NCBI GenBank assembly: GCA_947072265.1
Contig: CAMTHN010000022.1
Coordinates: forward strand, 1-8,626
Reading direction: 5' to 3'
Length of the DNA stretch: 8,626 nt
Source of the DNA: an uncultured Clostridia bacterium
GTDB taxonomy: Bacteria > Bacillota > Clostridia > Oscillospirales > Ruminococcaceae
The notes under the pieces were generated by a model. The model saw nothing but the letters and a program-made list of their open reading frames with translations. It was not told the DNA's origin and made no database searches. Positions 1-6,968 of this stretch are shown here, in pieces. Each line of letters begins with the position of its first letter. The stretch's first letter is position 1. Position numbers and translations under genes: made by a program.

Positions 1-1
1 A

Positions 2-727
2 TTTAATATATTTTTTGGACAGTATGATAAGGGGATAAGTAAGTTAAGTAGAAATCCATCCCATAAAAATAATTTTGAGCTTGTTATGAAAGCAAAATAT
101 AGTAAAGGAAAAAAATTATATAAAGCTGAAAATTATTATGAGTCACAAGTGACATTTAACGAAATTTTAGATTATCGAGATAGTAGAATTTGGTATAAAG
201 ACTCAATATATCAAATAGGAAAAATTTATTATGCTAATAGCTTATATAATGATTCTTTAGCATATTTTAGCAAAATAGAAGACTATAGTGATGCATATGT
301 TTATCTAATGTTAACTAGAGATGCATTATATAATATGGAAGATTTTAATAATTTTATTATAACTCCATTACAACAATTAGAGATATTAAATGTATTTTCA
401 AAAATTAGAGAATTTGATGATATAGAGAAAAGATTAGAGAATAATAAATATTTATTAGCAAAATCCAATGGAACATGGGAAGATTTAGCTAATAAATTAA
501 CACTAAATATAACCATACAAGAAGATGGAATTTCTCTTAATCATAATTTACCCCTACCAGCTAATATAAAATCTACAGATCAATTGATGATTAAAGATGA
601 TATCATAGGATTAGGAACCTCTCCATCTGATTTTAAACAATTTATAAAAATTAATAGTATTACAGACAAAGAAATTAAAATACATGTTTTTGGAAATAAC
701 ACAGAATATACTTTAATAAAAAAATAA
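2..727 (+). CDS. TPR-like repeat protein, 5' end outside window
   Basis: The reading frame is open to the left edge (first complete codon at 2) and gives 241 visible residues. The ATG at 86 has no ribosome-binding site, so I read it as an internal methionine of a longer protein. The N-terminal half is helical and repetitive. Units such as YYESQVTFNEILDYRDS, followed by LYNDSLAYFSKIEDYSDA, have the spacing of TPR/Sel1-like helix pairs ending in a 'DYxDS' signature seen in many Firmicutes proteins. The last 85 or so residues look beta-rich, beginning near GTWEDLANKLTLNI and ending in a lysine pair. No membrane segment is visible in this portion, so location and role cannot be judged without the missing N-terminus. 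A strong terminator follows directly. Function unknown. Confidence 0.75.
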   Translation, partial: FNIFFGQYDKGISKLSRNPSHKNNFELVMKAKYSKGKKLYKAENYYESQVTFNEILDYRDSRIWYKDSIYQIGKIYYANSLYNDSLAYFSKIEDYSDAYVYLMLTRDALYNMEDFNNFIITPLQQLEILNVFSKIREFDDIEKRLENNKYLLAKSNGTWEDLANKLTLNITIQEDGISLNHNLPLPANIKSTDQLMIKDDIIGLGTSPSDFKQFIKINSITDKEIKIHVFGNNTEYTLIKK

Positions 728-737
728 AAATATTGTT

Positions 738-776
738 AATAAAGTAGGCTTTTATTTTATAAAAGCCTACTTTATT
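738..776 (+). terminator. Rho-independent terminator after the TPR-like gene
   Basis: Perfect inverted repeat of 17 bp per arm (738-754 and 760-776) with a 5-nt loop. The core is AGTAGGCTTTT / AAAAGCCTACT, and the 3' arm runs into a T-rich tail (TTTATTTTT). It begins 11 nt after the stop codon. The A-rich 5' side could let it work weakly in the other direction, but there is no opposing gene. Confidence 0.9.
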
Positions 777-845
777 TTTCATTATAAATAACTTGTATCA
801 TGATTATATAAATAAACATAGTATTATAATATAATAAATTTATAA

Positions 846-875
846 TTTACAGTATGATATAATTTATGATATAAT
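846..875 (+). promoter_or_regulatory. Predicted sigma-A promoter of lysC-copA
   Basis: TTTACA at 846-851 is followed by an 18-nt spacer and TATAAT at 870-875. The -10 box is preceded by TGA, giving an extended -10 (TGNTATAAT). Transcription would start near 882, leaving a leader of about 60 nt before the lysC start. That is too short to hold a lysine riboswitch or a T-box. Several other TATAAT-like strings lie nearby (825-830, 841-846, 858-863), so the exact start is uncertain. Confidence 0.55.
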
Positions 876-876
876 T
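853..876 (+). repeat. 12-bp tandem duplication containing an extended -10 box
   Basis: TATGATATAATT occurs twice in direct tandem (853-864 and 865-876). Each copy carries TGATATAAT, an extended -10 element. Only the second copy lies at a usable distance (18 nt) from the TTTACA -35 at 846-851. Confidence 0.85.
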
Positions 877-930
877 TAATATATATATTAATAATTCTTA
901 TATAAATTATAATGGGGATTATAAGTACCT

Positions 931-937
931 TAGGAGG
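931..937 (+). promoter_or_regulatory. Ribosome-binding site that fixes the lysC start at 945
   Basis: TAGGAGG lies 7 nt before the ATG at 945. A longer frame could begin at ATG 912, but that would place this Shine-Dalgarno inside the coding sequence and prepend 11 residues (MGIISTLGGWS) before the family's normal N-terminus. Confidence 0.85.
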
Positions 938-944
938 ATGGTCT

Positions 945-2150
945 ATGGCACTAATTATACAAAAATTTGGTGGTACATCCGTTGCAGATAAAGAGTGTTT
1001 ATTGAGAGTAGCAAAAATAATAACAGATACATATAAAAAGGGAAATAATGTAGTGGTTGTTGTTTCCGCACAAGGAGATGCAACTAATAAATTAATTGAA
1101 AAGTCTAAAGAAATTAATAAAAGTCCTTCTAAAAGGGAATTGGATGTACTATTATCTGCAGGAGAGCAAATATCTAGTTCTTTATTATCTATGATGATAG
1201 AGAGTTTAGGTTTTCCTGTAATATCTTTAACAGGTTGGCAGGCGGGTTTTAGAACTGATTCTAACTATACAACTGCAAGGATAAAAAAGATTGACTCAGA
1301 GAGATTAAAAAAAGAATTAGATGCTAGAAAAATTATAATTGTTGCTGGTTTTCAAGGTTTAAATAGGTATGATGATATAACTACATTTGGCAGAGGAGGT
1401 TCTGATACAACTGCTGTTGCTTTAGCTGTAGAATTAAAAGCAGATTTATGTCAAATATATACAGATGTTACAGGAGTTTTTACAACAGATCCAAAAAAAA
1501 TAGATACAGCTGTAAAATTAGATGAAATTTCTTATGAAGAAATGCTAGAATTAGCATCTCTAGGAGCAAAAGTTTTGCATAGTCGTTCTGTAGAACTTGC
1601 ACAAAAATATAATATAAATGTAGAAGTTTTATCAAGCAAAGTTTGTGAAAAAGGAACAGTTGTGAAAGAGGTTAAAAGTATGGAAAAGATGATAGTAAAA
1701 GGAGTTAGTATTATAGATTATATATCTAAAATTTCTATAATAGGAATTAAAGACACTCCTGGAATAGAGTTTAAAATATTTTCATTCTTATCACTAAAAA
1801 AGATAAATGTAGATATAATTTTACAAACTAAAGAATTAGATGGGACAAAAAATATTCATATGACAGTTCCGCTAGAGGAGAGCGAAGATGCATATAAAAT
1901 TATTAAAGAAAATTTATCTTTTTTTGATGCTAAAAATTTGACTGTTAATAATCAAGTTTCAAAGTTATCCATTGTAGGGTCTGGAATGCAGTCGAATCCA
2001 GGTGTTGCATCAAAAATGTTTGAGTCTTTATTCGAACATGGTATAGGTATAGAAATGATTTCAACAAGTGAAATAAAAATATCGGTTTTAATAAATAGGA
2101 AAGATGGACTAAAATCACTTAAAGTTGTTCATGATGCGTTTATTCAATAA
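945..2150 (+). CDS. lysC: Aspartokinase (EC 2.7.2.4), monofunctional
   Basis: Phosphorylates L-aspartate with ATP, the first committed step towards lysine/diaminopimelate, threonine and methionine; cytoplasmic. The 401-residue product has the usual length of monofunctional Firmicutes aspartokinases. The N-terminal kinase domain (about 1-235) opens with the hallmark KFGGTSV (7-13) and carries FGRGGSDT (148-155). Two ACT-type regulatory domains follow, at about 260-330 (IIGIKDTPGIEFKIFSFL) and 335-401 (IVGSGMQSNPGVASKMFESL), and would bind an end-product amino acid. I chose ATG 945 because of the Shine-Dalgarno at 931-937. It is the first gene of a probable two-gene transcript with copA, 16 nt downstream. 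No diaminopimelate or threonine pathway gene is adjacent, so which end product inhibits it cannot be read from context. The symbol lysC follows common usage; dapG-type naming is equally possible. Confidence 0.95.
   Translation: MALIIQKFGGTSVADKECLLRVAKIITDTYKKGNNVVVVVSAQGDATNKLIEKSKEINKSPSKRELDVLLSAGEQISSSLLSMMIESLGFPVISLTGWQAGFRTDSNYTTARIKKIDSERLKKELDARKIIIVAGFQGLNRYDDITTFGRGGSDTTAVALAVELKADLCQIYTDVTGVFTTDPKKIDTAVKLDEISYEEMLELASLGAKVLHSRSVELAQKYNINVEVLSSKVCEKGTVVKEVKSMEKMIVKGVSIIDYISKISIIGIKDTPGIEFKIFSFLSLKKINVDIILQTKELDGTKNIHMTVPLEESEDAYKIIKENLSFFDAKNLTVNNQVSKLSIVGSGMQSNPGVASKMFESLFEHGIGIEMISTSEIKISVLINRKDGLKSLKVVHDAFIQ
1665..2150 (+). other. Possible internal translation start for an aspartokinase beta subunit
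   Basis: Inside lysC, AAAGAGG at 1665-1671 lies 8 nt before an in-frame ATG at 1680 (Met246). Initiation there would yield a 156-residue product made only of the two ACT domains (1680-2150). In Bacillus subtilis and Corynebacterium, aspartokinase is an alpha2beta2 enzyme whose beta subunit comes from exactly such an in-frame internal start near residue 246-250. The site here matches in position and has a plausible ribosome-binding site. That it is used is inference. Confidence 0.5.
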
Positions 2151-2151
2151 A

Positions 2152-2157
2152 AAGGAG
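2152..2157 (+). promoter_or_regulatory. Ribosome-binding site selecting a TTG start for copA
   Basis: AAGGAG lies 9 nt upstream of TTG 2167, directly after the lysC stop. Starting further upstream in frame (TTG 2125, or the ATGs at 2131 and 2134) would overlap lysC and add 11-14 residues (such as MRLFNKKEKIN) with no Shine-Dalgarno at a proper distance. Confidence 0.7.
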
Positions 2158-2166
2158 AAAATAAAT

Positions 2167-4401
2167 TTGAAAGAAGTTGTTTTAAAAATTAGTGGGATGA
2201 CATGTGCAAGTTGTTCATCATCTTTGGAAAAAGAATTTAATAGAAATAATGGAATAAATAAAGCAGTAGTTAATATTGCTACAGAAAAAGCAGTCATAGA
2301 ATATGATGAAAATAGTATTAGTTTAGTTGATATTGAAAAAATTATAAAAAGTTTGGGTTTTTCTATAAATAATAATAAAAACGATATTGATATAAAATCC
2401 AAGGAACTTAGGATACAATTTTATAAAGTTTTATTTTCATTTATATTTAGTATACCTTTATTATATATAGCTATGGCTCCTATGATACCACAAATCTCAT
2501 TACCATATCCAGATTTTTTGGATCCAATGTTAAACGTAATTAATTTTAGTATTGTTCAGTTAATACTTACTATTCCAGTAATCCTTATTGGATATAAATT
2601 TTATATAAAAGGATTTAAAAATTTATTTTTATTAAGACCTAATATGGATAGTTTAGTAGCAATGGGTACATCGGCTGCTTTTATATATAGTATGTATTCT
2701 ACATATAGGGTTATAAATGGTGATCATATGAGTGGGCATAATTTATACTTTGAGTCTACAGCTATTATTATTTCGTTAATATTACTTGGAAAATATTTAG
2801 AGATGAAAAGCAAAGGAAAAACAGGAGAAGCTGTTAGAAAGTTGATAGATTTATCACCAAAGTTTGCAAATGTTCTAAGAGATGGAAATTTTGTAAAAAT
2901 ATTGGTGGACGATATAGTATTAGGAGATACAATTATTGTTAAACCTGGTGAGAGAGTTCCGACGGATGGAAAAATTATTGAAGGAAATACAACTATAGAT
3001 GAATCTATGATTACTGGTGAAAGTATTCCTGTAGATAAAATTAAAGGAGATATATTAATTGGTTCAAGTATTAATATAAATGGCAATATAACATTTTTGG
3101 CAACAAGTATTGGAGAGGATACAGTTTTATCAAAGATAATAAAAATGATAGAGGATGCACAAGGATCCAAAGCTCGTATAGCAAAATTAGCTGACAAAAT
3201 ATCTGGATATTTTGTTCCGATAGTTATATTAATAGCAATTATTTCATCATTAATGTGGTTTATATTAGGGAAAGATTTCATATTTTCATTAGAAATATTT
3301 ATATCTGTTTTAGTTATAGCTTGTCCTTGTGCACTTGGATTAGCGACACCAACTTCAATAATGGTTGGAACAGGTAAAGCAGCTGAAAATGGAATTTTGT
3401 TTAAAAATGCAGAGGCGTTAGAAATAGCTCATAATGTTGACACTATTGTTTTAGATAAAACAGGGACTATAACATATGGAAAGCCAGAGGTTACAGATAT
3501 TATATGCTATAATGGGTATGATAAAGAATATTTAATTAAATATTCTGCATCGGTAGAAAATAAGTCTGAGCATCCTTTGGCAAAAGCAATTGTGAATTAT
3601 GCTATACAAAATAATATAGGATTAGAAGAATATAGTGACTTTATTGCAACAATTGGTCAAGGTGTTCAGGGAAAATTTAATGATGGAATGATATATATTG
3701 GAAATAAATTATTTATGAAGAATAATAATATTGATATATCAGATTCGATTAAAGATGAAAAAACATTTTTTAATAATGGAAAAGCTCCTATATATATTAG
3801 TTTAAATGATATATTTATAGGCATTATAGGTGTTTCTGATATTGTTAAAGAAACTAGTGTAAAAGCTATATCTATTCTTAAAAAATTAAATATAAAAACA
3901 TATATGATAACCGGAGATAATGAAAATACAGCTAAATATATTGGAAATATCGTTAAAGTAGATAAAATATATTCTAATGTTTTACCAGCAGATAAAGCAA
4001 ATAAAGTTAAATTATTACAAAATCATAACAAAAATATTGTTGCCATGGTAGGGGATGGTATAAATGATGCGCCAGCTCTTGTTCAGGCTGATATAGGTGT
4101 TTCTGTTGGAAATGGAACAGATATTGCTATAGAATCTGCGGATGTTATATTAGTTAAAAATGATTTGTTAGATGTAGTTAATCTTTTTGATATATCCAAG
4201 GCAACTATAAAAAACATAAAGCAAAATTTATTTTGGGCATTTTTATATAATATATTAGGAATTCCATTTGCTGCTGGTATTTTTTATGCTATGGGCGGTC
4301 CTTTATTAAACCCAATGATTGCTGCTTTAGCAATGTCGTTAAGTTCTATATCTGTTGTTTTAAACGCGTTAAGGCTTAATAATTTTAAAAAAAGAATATA
4401 A
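2167..4401 (+). CDS. copA: Copper-exporting P1B-type ATPase
   Basis: Integral membrane ATPase that pumps Cu(I) out of the cytoplasm. With the TTG start at 2167 it has 744 residues, normal for a CopA with one metal-binding domain. An N-terminal heavy-metal-associated domain (about 3-68) has GMTCASC at 10-16. Eight membrane helices are recognisable, roughly at 84-106, 124-145, 159-180, 195-211, 348-369, 378-400, 684-706 and 710-731. Signatures: actuator TGES (283-286), transmembrane CPC (386-388), phosphorylation motif DKTGT with Asp430, nucleotide-domain HP (469-470) and GDGIND (629-634). Tyr694-Asn695 in helix 7 and Met723-x-x-Ser-Ser727 in helix 8 are the Cu(I)-specific P1B-1 residues, which favours copper over zinc or cadmium. 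It lies 16 nt behind lysC with no visible terminator or promoter between, so co-transcription is likely. No CopZ or CsoR-like gene is in view and I found no copper-operator motif. Confidence 0.95.
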   Translation: MKEVVLKISGMTCASCSSSLEKEFNRNNGINKAVVNIATEKAVIEYDENSISLVDIEKIIKSLGFSINNNKNDIDIKSKELRIQFYKVLFSFIFSIPLLYIAMAPMIPQISLPYPDFLDPMLNVINFSIVQLILTIPVILIGYKFYIKGFKNLFLLRPNMDSLVAMGTSAAFIYSMYSTYRVINGDHMSGHNLYFESTAIIISLILLGKYLEMKSKGKTGEAVRKLIDLSPKFANVLRDGNFVKILVDDIVLGDTIIVKPGERVPTDGKIIEGNTTIDESMITGESIPVDKIKGDILIGSSININGNITFLATSIGEDTVLSKIIKMIEDAQGSKARIAKLADKISGYFVPIVILIAIISSLMWFILGKDFIFSLEIFISVLVIACPCALGLATPTSIMVGTGKAAENGILFKNAEALEIAHNVDTIVLDKTGTITYGKPEVTDIICYNGYDKEYLIKYSASVENKSEHPLAKAIVNYAIQNNIGLEEYSDFIATIGQGVQGKFNDGMIYIGNKLFMKNNNIDISDSIKDEKTFFNNGKAPIYISLNDIFIGIIGVSDIVKETSVKAISILKKLNIKTYMITGDNENTAKYIGNIVKVDKIYSNVLPADKANKVKLLQNHNKNIVAMVGDGINDAPALVQADIGVSVGNGTDIAIESADVILVKNDLLDVVNLFDISKATIKNIKQNLFWAFLYNILGIPFAAGIFYAMGGPLLNPMIAALAMSLSSISVVLNALRLNNFKKRI

Positions 4402-4443
4402 GATAATAAAAACAGCTCTTTTAAAAGAGCTGTTTTTATTATC
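4402..4443. terminator. Bidirectional terminator, perfect 42-bp palindrome
   Basis: Two 21-nt arms (4402-4422 and 4423-4443) are exact reverse complements with no spacer. The core CAGCTCTTTTAAAAGAGCTG is flanked by A-runs on one side and T-runs on the other, giving a hairpin plus U-tract for both strands. It starts at the base after the copA stop, and its last base is the last base of the stop codon of the minus-strand S1-like gene. It therefore terminates both convergent genes. Confidence 0.92.
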
Positions 4444-5363
4444 TAGAAGAGGGATTCTATTATTTTATTACTATATTCAGGAGAATATTTCCAATAATCT
4501 ATATGAGAGTCTTTAATAAAATAGTTATAATTATAATCTATATAATTTTCATCAAATGAATCAACAATAATTAATTTAACTTTCATTTTTTCAGGGATTA
4601 AACTTTTTATATAAACACTCGCCATCTGCCCAACTTTAACTCCATCTTTATATTCTGCAAGTCCCGCAAGATTTGGTGAAAGTTCTACAAAAATTCCATA
4701 ATCTTCAATGGATCTAATAATTCCTGCTACAGTTTCTCCAGGTTTATATTTAGATGCATTTTGTTCCCAATTTCCTAATAATTCTTTATGAGTTAAGCAT
4801 ATTTTTCCGTCTTTTTCTTTTGATTTAACTATACATTTAATTTCTTGTCCAACTTTAAATCTATCTTTTGTATGAAGAATTCTGGATATTGATATAGAAT
4901 CAATTGGTATGAGAGAGGTTATACCACATCCTATATCCACAAAACATCCAAATTGTTCTAGATGAGTAATTTTTGCATCAATAATATCACCAGTATTTAA
5001 ATTTTTTATATAGTTATCTAGGCATTCTTCTTGCACTATTTTTCTAGATAATGTAACCATAGTTTCATCATTTTTATTTTCAAAACCAGTAACTCTAAAA
5101 CATATTGGCTTATTTACTTTAGAAATAATAGCAATATCTTTTACACTTCCATCGCTTATACCTATTGCACATTCATTTTTTGGAATAATCCCTTTTATAT
5201 GACCAAAATCCACAATAAGATTATGATCTGTATCACAAACTATACATCTAGCTTCTAATATTTTTTTATTTAGCATACTATCTTGTAAAGATGAGATACT
5301 TTTTATATTGTATTTATTTTTTTCTGTTGATATTATTTTGCCTTCAGGAAAAAATTTACTCAT
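4443..5363 (-). CDS. S1-domain RNA-binding protein, ribosomal protein S1-like
   Basis: A 306-residue cytoplasmic protein made of S1-type OB-fold repeats, presumably binding RNA. Domain 1 (about 31-106) is degenerate but ends in TMVTLSRK. Domain 2 (about 123-192) is the clearest, with GDIIDAKITHLEQFGCFVDI and ending in KICLTHKELLG. Domain 3 (about 207-266) has GETVAGIIRSIEDYGIFVEL, but its last strand reads KVKLIIVD, not the usual 'ISLS/SLK' ending. The C-terminal 35 residues are rich in tyrosine and acidic residues. Start ATG 5363 has AGGAGGT 7 nt upstream. It is shorter than the four-to-six-domain S1 of proteobacteria, and like other small Firmicutes S1 paralogues it may act in translation or RNA turnover; I do not assign rpsA. 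It could be co-transcribed with the small gene 73 nt upstream. Confidence 0.85.
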   Translation of the reverse strand: MSKFFPEGKIISTEKNKYNIKSISSLQDSMLNKKILEARCIVCDTDHNLIVDFGHIKGIIPKNECAIGISDGSVKDIAIISKVNKPICFRVTGFENKNDETMVTLSRKIVQEECLDNYIKNLNTGDIIDAKITHLEQFGCFVDIGCGITSLIPIDSISISRILHTKDRFKVGQEIKCIVKSKEKDGKICLTHKELLGNWEQNASKYKPGETVAGIIRSIEDYGIFVELSPNLAGLAEYKDGVKVGQMASVYIKSLIPEKMKVKLIIVDSFDENYIDYNYNYFIKDSHIDYWKYSPEYSNKIIESLF

Positions 5364-5369
5364 ATATGT

Positions 5370-5423
5370 AACCTCCTTGTATTTTCAAAAGCTTTTAATT
5401 CTTTTAATTTATATGAGAAGGTT
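5370..5423 (-). promoter_or_regulatory. Leader helix that can cover the Shine-Dalgarno of the S1-like gene
   Basis: Read on the minus strand, AACCTTCT (5423-5416) can pair over all eight positions, with one G-U, with AGGAGGTT (5377-5370), which is the Shine-Dalgarno of the S1-like gene. The 38-nt loop contains the 10-bp palindrome AAAAGCTTTT. A weak -10-like TATAAA follows the anti-Shine-Dalgarno segment, so the helix forms only if transcription comes from further upstream, for example read-through from the gene ending at 5437. Confidence 0.4.
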
Positions 5424-5436
5424 TTTAAAAATATAA

Positions 5437-5817
5437 CTAGATAACTCTTATTTTTTCTCCACCCATATTTAATAAATTAGTAGTTAAAATATCCATTTCT
5501 TTTTTTTCGCTATCTATTATTATTTTTAACTTTATTTCATTTTTAAAAGATTTTATTTGGGAGTTATTTTTTTTAAAAATATCGGTTGTTATAGCTGATA
5601 TATCAGTGGGAAATATATTTAAATTGTTGGACATATTGTATATAGGCGTATTAGAAAGATTGGTTTTATTAGATTGTTCTTTATAATAATTATATTGTTT
5701 CATAGGATTATATTTAATAGATATATACTTAATATTTTTATATGTTTTTTTAATTGTACTTGCGGCTATTTCTGCCATATCTATATTATCAAAAGAGCAT
5801 ACTATAACTTTATTCAT
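5437..5817 (-). CDS. Small protein of unknown function, 126 aa
   Basis: I do not recognise a named family with certainty. The ATG at 5817 has AGGAGA 6 nt upstream, which supports a real gene. The protein has two alpha/beta-looking ends joined by a polar, Asn-rich middle (about 38-95). The N-terminus MNKVIVCSFDNIDMAEIAAS, then IKYISIKY, reads as strand-helix-strand. The C-terminus LKIIIDSEKKEMDILTTNLL, then NMGGEKIRVI, does the same. This ends-on pattern resembles small Firmicutes stress-type proteins in which a helix precedes a 'GA/GG-x-x-I-x-V' final strand, but this is a weak resemblance. There is no signal peptide or membrane helix, so it is probably cytoplasmic. A terminator for the upstream operon lies between 5877 and 5914, so it has its own promoter or depends on read-through. 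The S1-like gene follows after 73 nt. Confidence 0.65.
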   Translation of the reverse strand: MNKVIVCSFDNIDMAEIAASTIKKTYKNIKYISIKYNPMKQYNYYKEQSNKTNLSNTPIYNMSNNLNIFPTDISAITTDIFKKNNSQIKSFKNEIKLKIIIDSEKKEMDILTTNLLNMGGEKIRVI

Positions 5818-5876
5818 AAAATTTCTCCTATTATTTTATTTGTTATAGTATATCTTGTGCAAAAGTATTAAAAATA

Positions 5877-5914
5877 TTAAAAAACTATCTATAATTTTAT
5901 AGATAGTTTTTTAA
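5877..5914 (-). terminator. Rho-independent terminator of the scaffold-GGGtGRT operon
   Basis: Perfect 17-bp arms (5877-5893 and 5898-5914) enclose a 4-nt loop; the core is ACTATCTATA / TATAGATAGT. On the minus strand the hairpin ends in a T-run, 25 nt after the stop codon of the GGGtGRT gene. The stem has few G-C pairs. The sequence is also A-rich before and T-rich after on the plus strand, but no plus-strand gene needs it. Confidence 0.8.
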
Positions 5915-5938
5915 ATCTTTATATTAAATAGTATAAAA

Positions 5939-6937
5939 CTATTTTGAAGAAACTTCTACGGCAACAGCACAAGCAACAGTAGCACCAACCATAGGGTTGT
6001 TACCCATACCTATGAGACCCATCATTTCAACATGAGCAGGAACAGAAGATGAACCAGCAAATTGAGCATCTCCGTGCATTCTACCCATAGAATCCGTTAG
6101 ACCATATGAAGCTGGTCCAGCTCCAACATTATCTGGATGTAGAGTTCTGCCTGTTCCTCCACCAGAGGCAACAGAAAAATATTTAACAGAATTTTCATTA
6201 GACCATTTTTTATAAGTTCCAGCAACAAGATGTTGAAATCTTGTTGGGTTTGTAGAATTTCCAGTTATAGAAACATCAACACCCTCATGTTTCATAATAG
6301 CAACACCTTCAAGGACATCATTTGCTCCAAAAACTCTAACAGCAGCTTTTTCACCAGTAGAGAAAGCTCTCTCAGAAACAATAGAAAGCTCATTTCTATC
6401 AAAATCATAATCTGTTCTTACATACGTAAATCCATTTATTCTAGATATTATATAAGAAGCGTCTTTTCCAAGTCCGTTTAAAATAACTCTTAAAGGGTCT
6501 TTTCTTGCTTTATTTGCTGATCTAGCAATTCCTATAGCACCTTCAGCAGCAGCAAAGGATTCATGTCCAGCAAGAAAACAAAAGCATTTTGTTTCTTCTT
6601 TTAATAGCATAGAACCAAGATTTCCATGTCCGATTCCAACTAATCTTTGTTCTGCTACAGATCCAGGGATACAGAAACTTTGAATACCTACTCCTATTTT
6701 TTCTGCAGCATCTGAAGCAATTCTACAGTTTTCTTTGATAGCAATAGCCGTTCCAAGAGTGTATGACCAAACAGCATTATCAAAAGCAATAGGTTGAATT
6801 CCTCTAATAATTTCTTCAACATTTATTCCTTTTTTATCACAAAGATCTTTTGCATCTTCTAGAGAAGAAAAATCATATTTCTTAAGACAATCATTTATCT
6901 TAGACATTCTTCTTTCTTTACTTTCAAAATTAGCCAT
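5939..6937 (-). CDS. GGGtGRT family protein, function unknown
   Basis: A 332-residue protein that I recognise as the bacterial/archaeal family named after its GGGtGRT motif, here at residues 259-265 inside SVASGGGTGRTLHPDN. Its length is typical and both ends look intact. Other conserved-looking stretches are IRGIQPIAFDNAVWSYTLG (45-63), a glycine-rich segment IGHGNLGSMLLKEETKCFCF (102-121) followed by AGHESFAAAEGAIGIARS (123-140), and the small-residue-rich tail GNNPMVGATVACAVAVEV. Cysteines are at 17, 33, 71, 89, 118, 120 and 323; the CFC pair (118-120) and His125 are possible metal or cluster ligands. There is no signal peptide and no convincing membrane helix, so it is probably cytoplasmic. 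ATG 6937 has AGGAGGT 5 nt upstream. It lies 31 nt downstream of a NifU/IscU-like gene and surely shares its transcript, which hints at a Fe-S-linked or redox role. No reaction is established that I know of. Confidence 0.9.
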   Translation of the reverse strand: MANFESKERRMSKINDCLKKYDFSSLEDAKDLCDKKGINVEEIIRGIQPIAFDNAVWSYTLGTAIAIKENCRIASDAAEKIGVGIQSFCIPGSVAEQRLVGIGHGNLGSMLLKEETKCFCFLAGHESFAAAEGAIGIARSANKARKDPLRVILNGLGKDASYIISRINGFTYVRTDYDFDRNELSIVSERAFSTGEKAAVRVFGANDVLEGVAIMKHEGVDVSITGNSTNPTRFQHLVAGTYKKWSNENSVKYFSVASGGGTGRTLHPDNVGAGPASYGLTDSMGRMHGDAQFAGSSSVPAHVEMMGLIGMGNNPMVGATVACAVAVEVSSK

Positions 6938-6968
6938 GAGTTACCTCCTTTTAATATATAAATGGAAT

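Noticed and set aside
907..924. Small hairpin TTATAAT-GGGG-ATTATAA upstream of the lysC ribosome-binding site
   Set aside because: Only 7 A-T pairs; too weak to claim as a regulatory structure.
912..944. Extended aspartokinase start at ATG 912
   Set aside because: No ribosome-binding site before it; the AGGAGG at 932-937 and the family's N-terminus point to ATG 945.
778..944. Lysine riboswitch or T-box before lysC
   Set aside because: The predicted leader is about 60 nt and the whole region is simple A/T sequence without the conserved cores of these elements.
2125..2166. Longer copA N-terminus overlapping lysC
   Set aside because: No Shine-Dalgarno at proper distance; AAGGAG at 2152-2157 fits TTG 2167 and the metal-binding domain begins right after it.
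2724..3281. 185-codon open frame on the minus strand inside copA
   Set aside because: It is antisense to an obviously coding, fully motif-supported copA; the translation has no recognisable domain and no ribosome-binding site.
5674..5871. Plus-strand 65-codon frame with a hydrophobic translation
   Set aside because: Mirror of the small minus-strand gene, whose own ribosome-binding site is good; the hydrophobicity comes from A/T-rich codons.
5824..5880. Promoter directly before the 126-residue gene
   Set aside because: TATACT/TATAAC strings are present on the minus strand, but no -35 of reasonable match lies at 16-18 nt.
6230..6481. Plus-strand open frame inside the GGGtGRT gene
   Set aside because: Antisense shadow of a well-supported gene; low-complexity serine/arginine/isoleucine translation.
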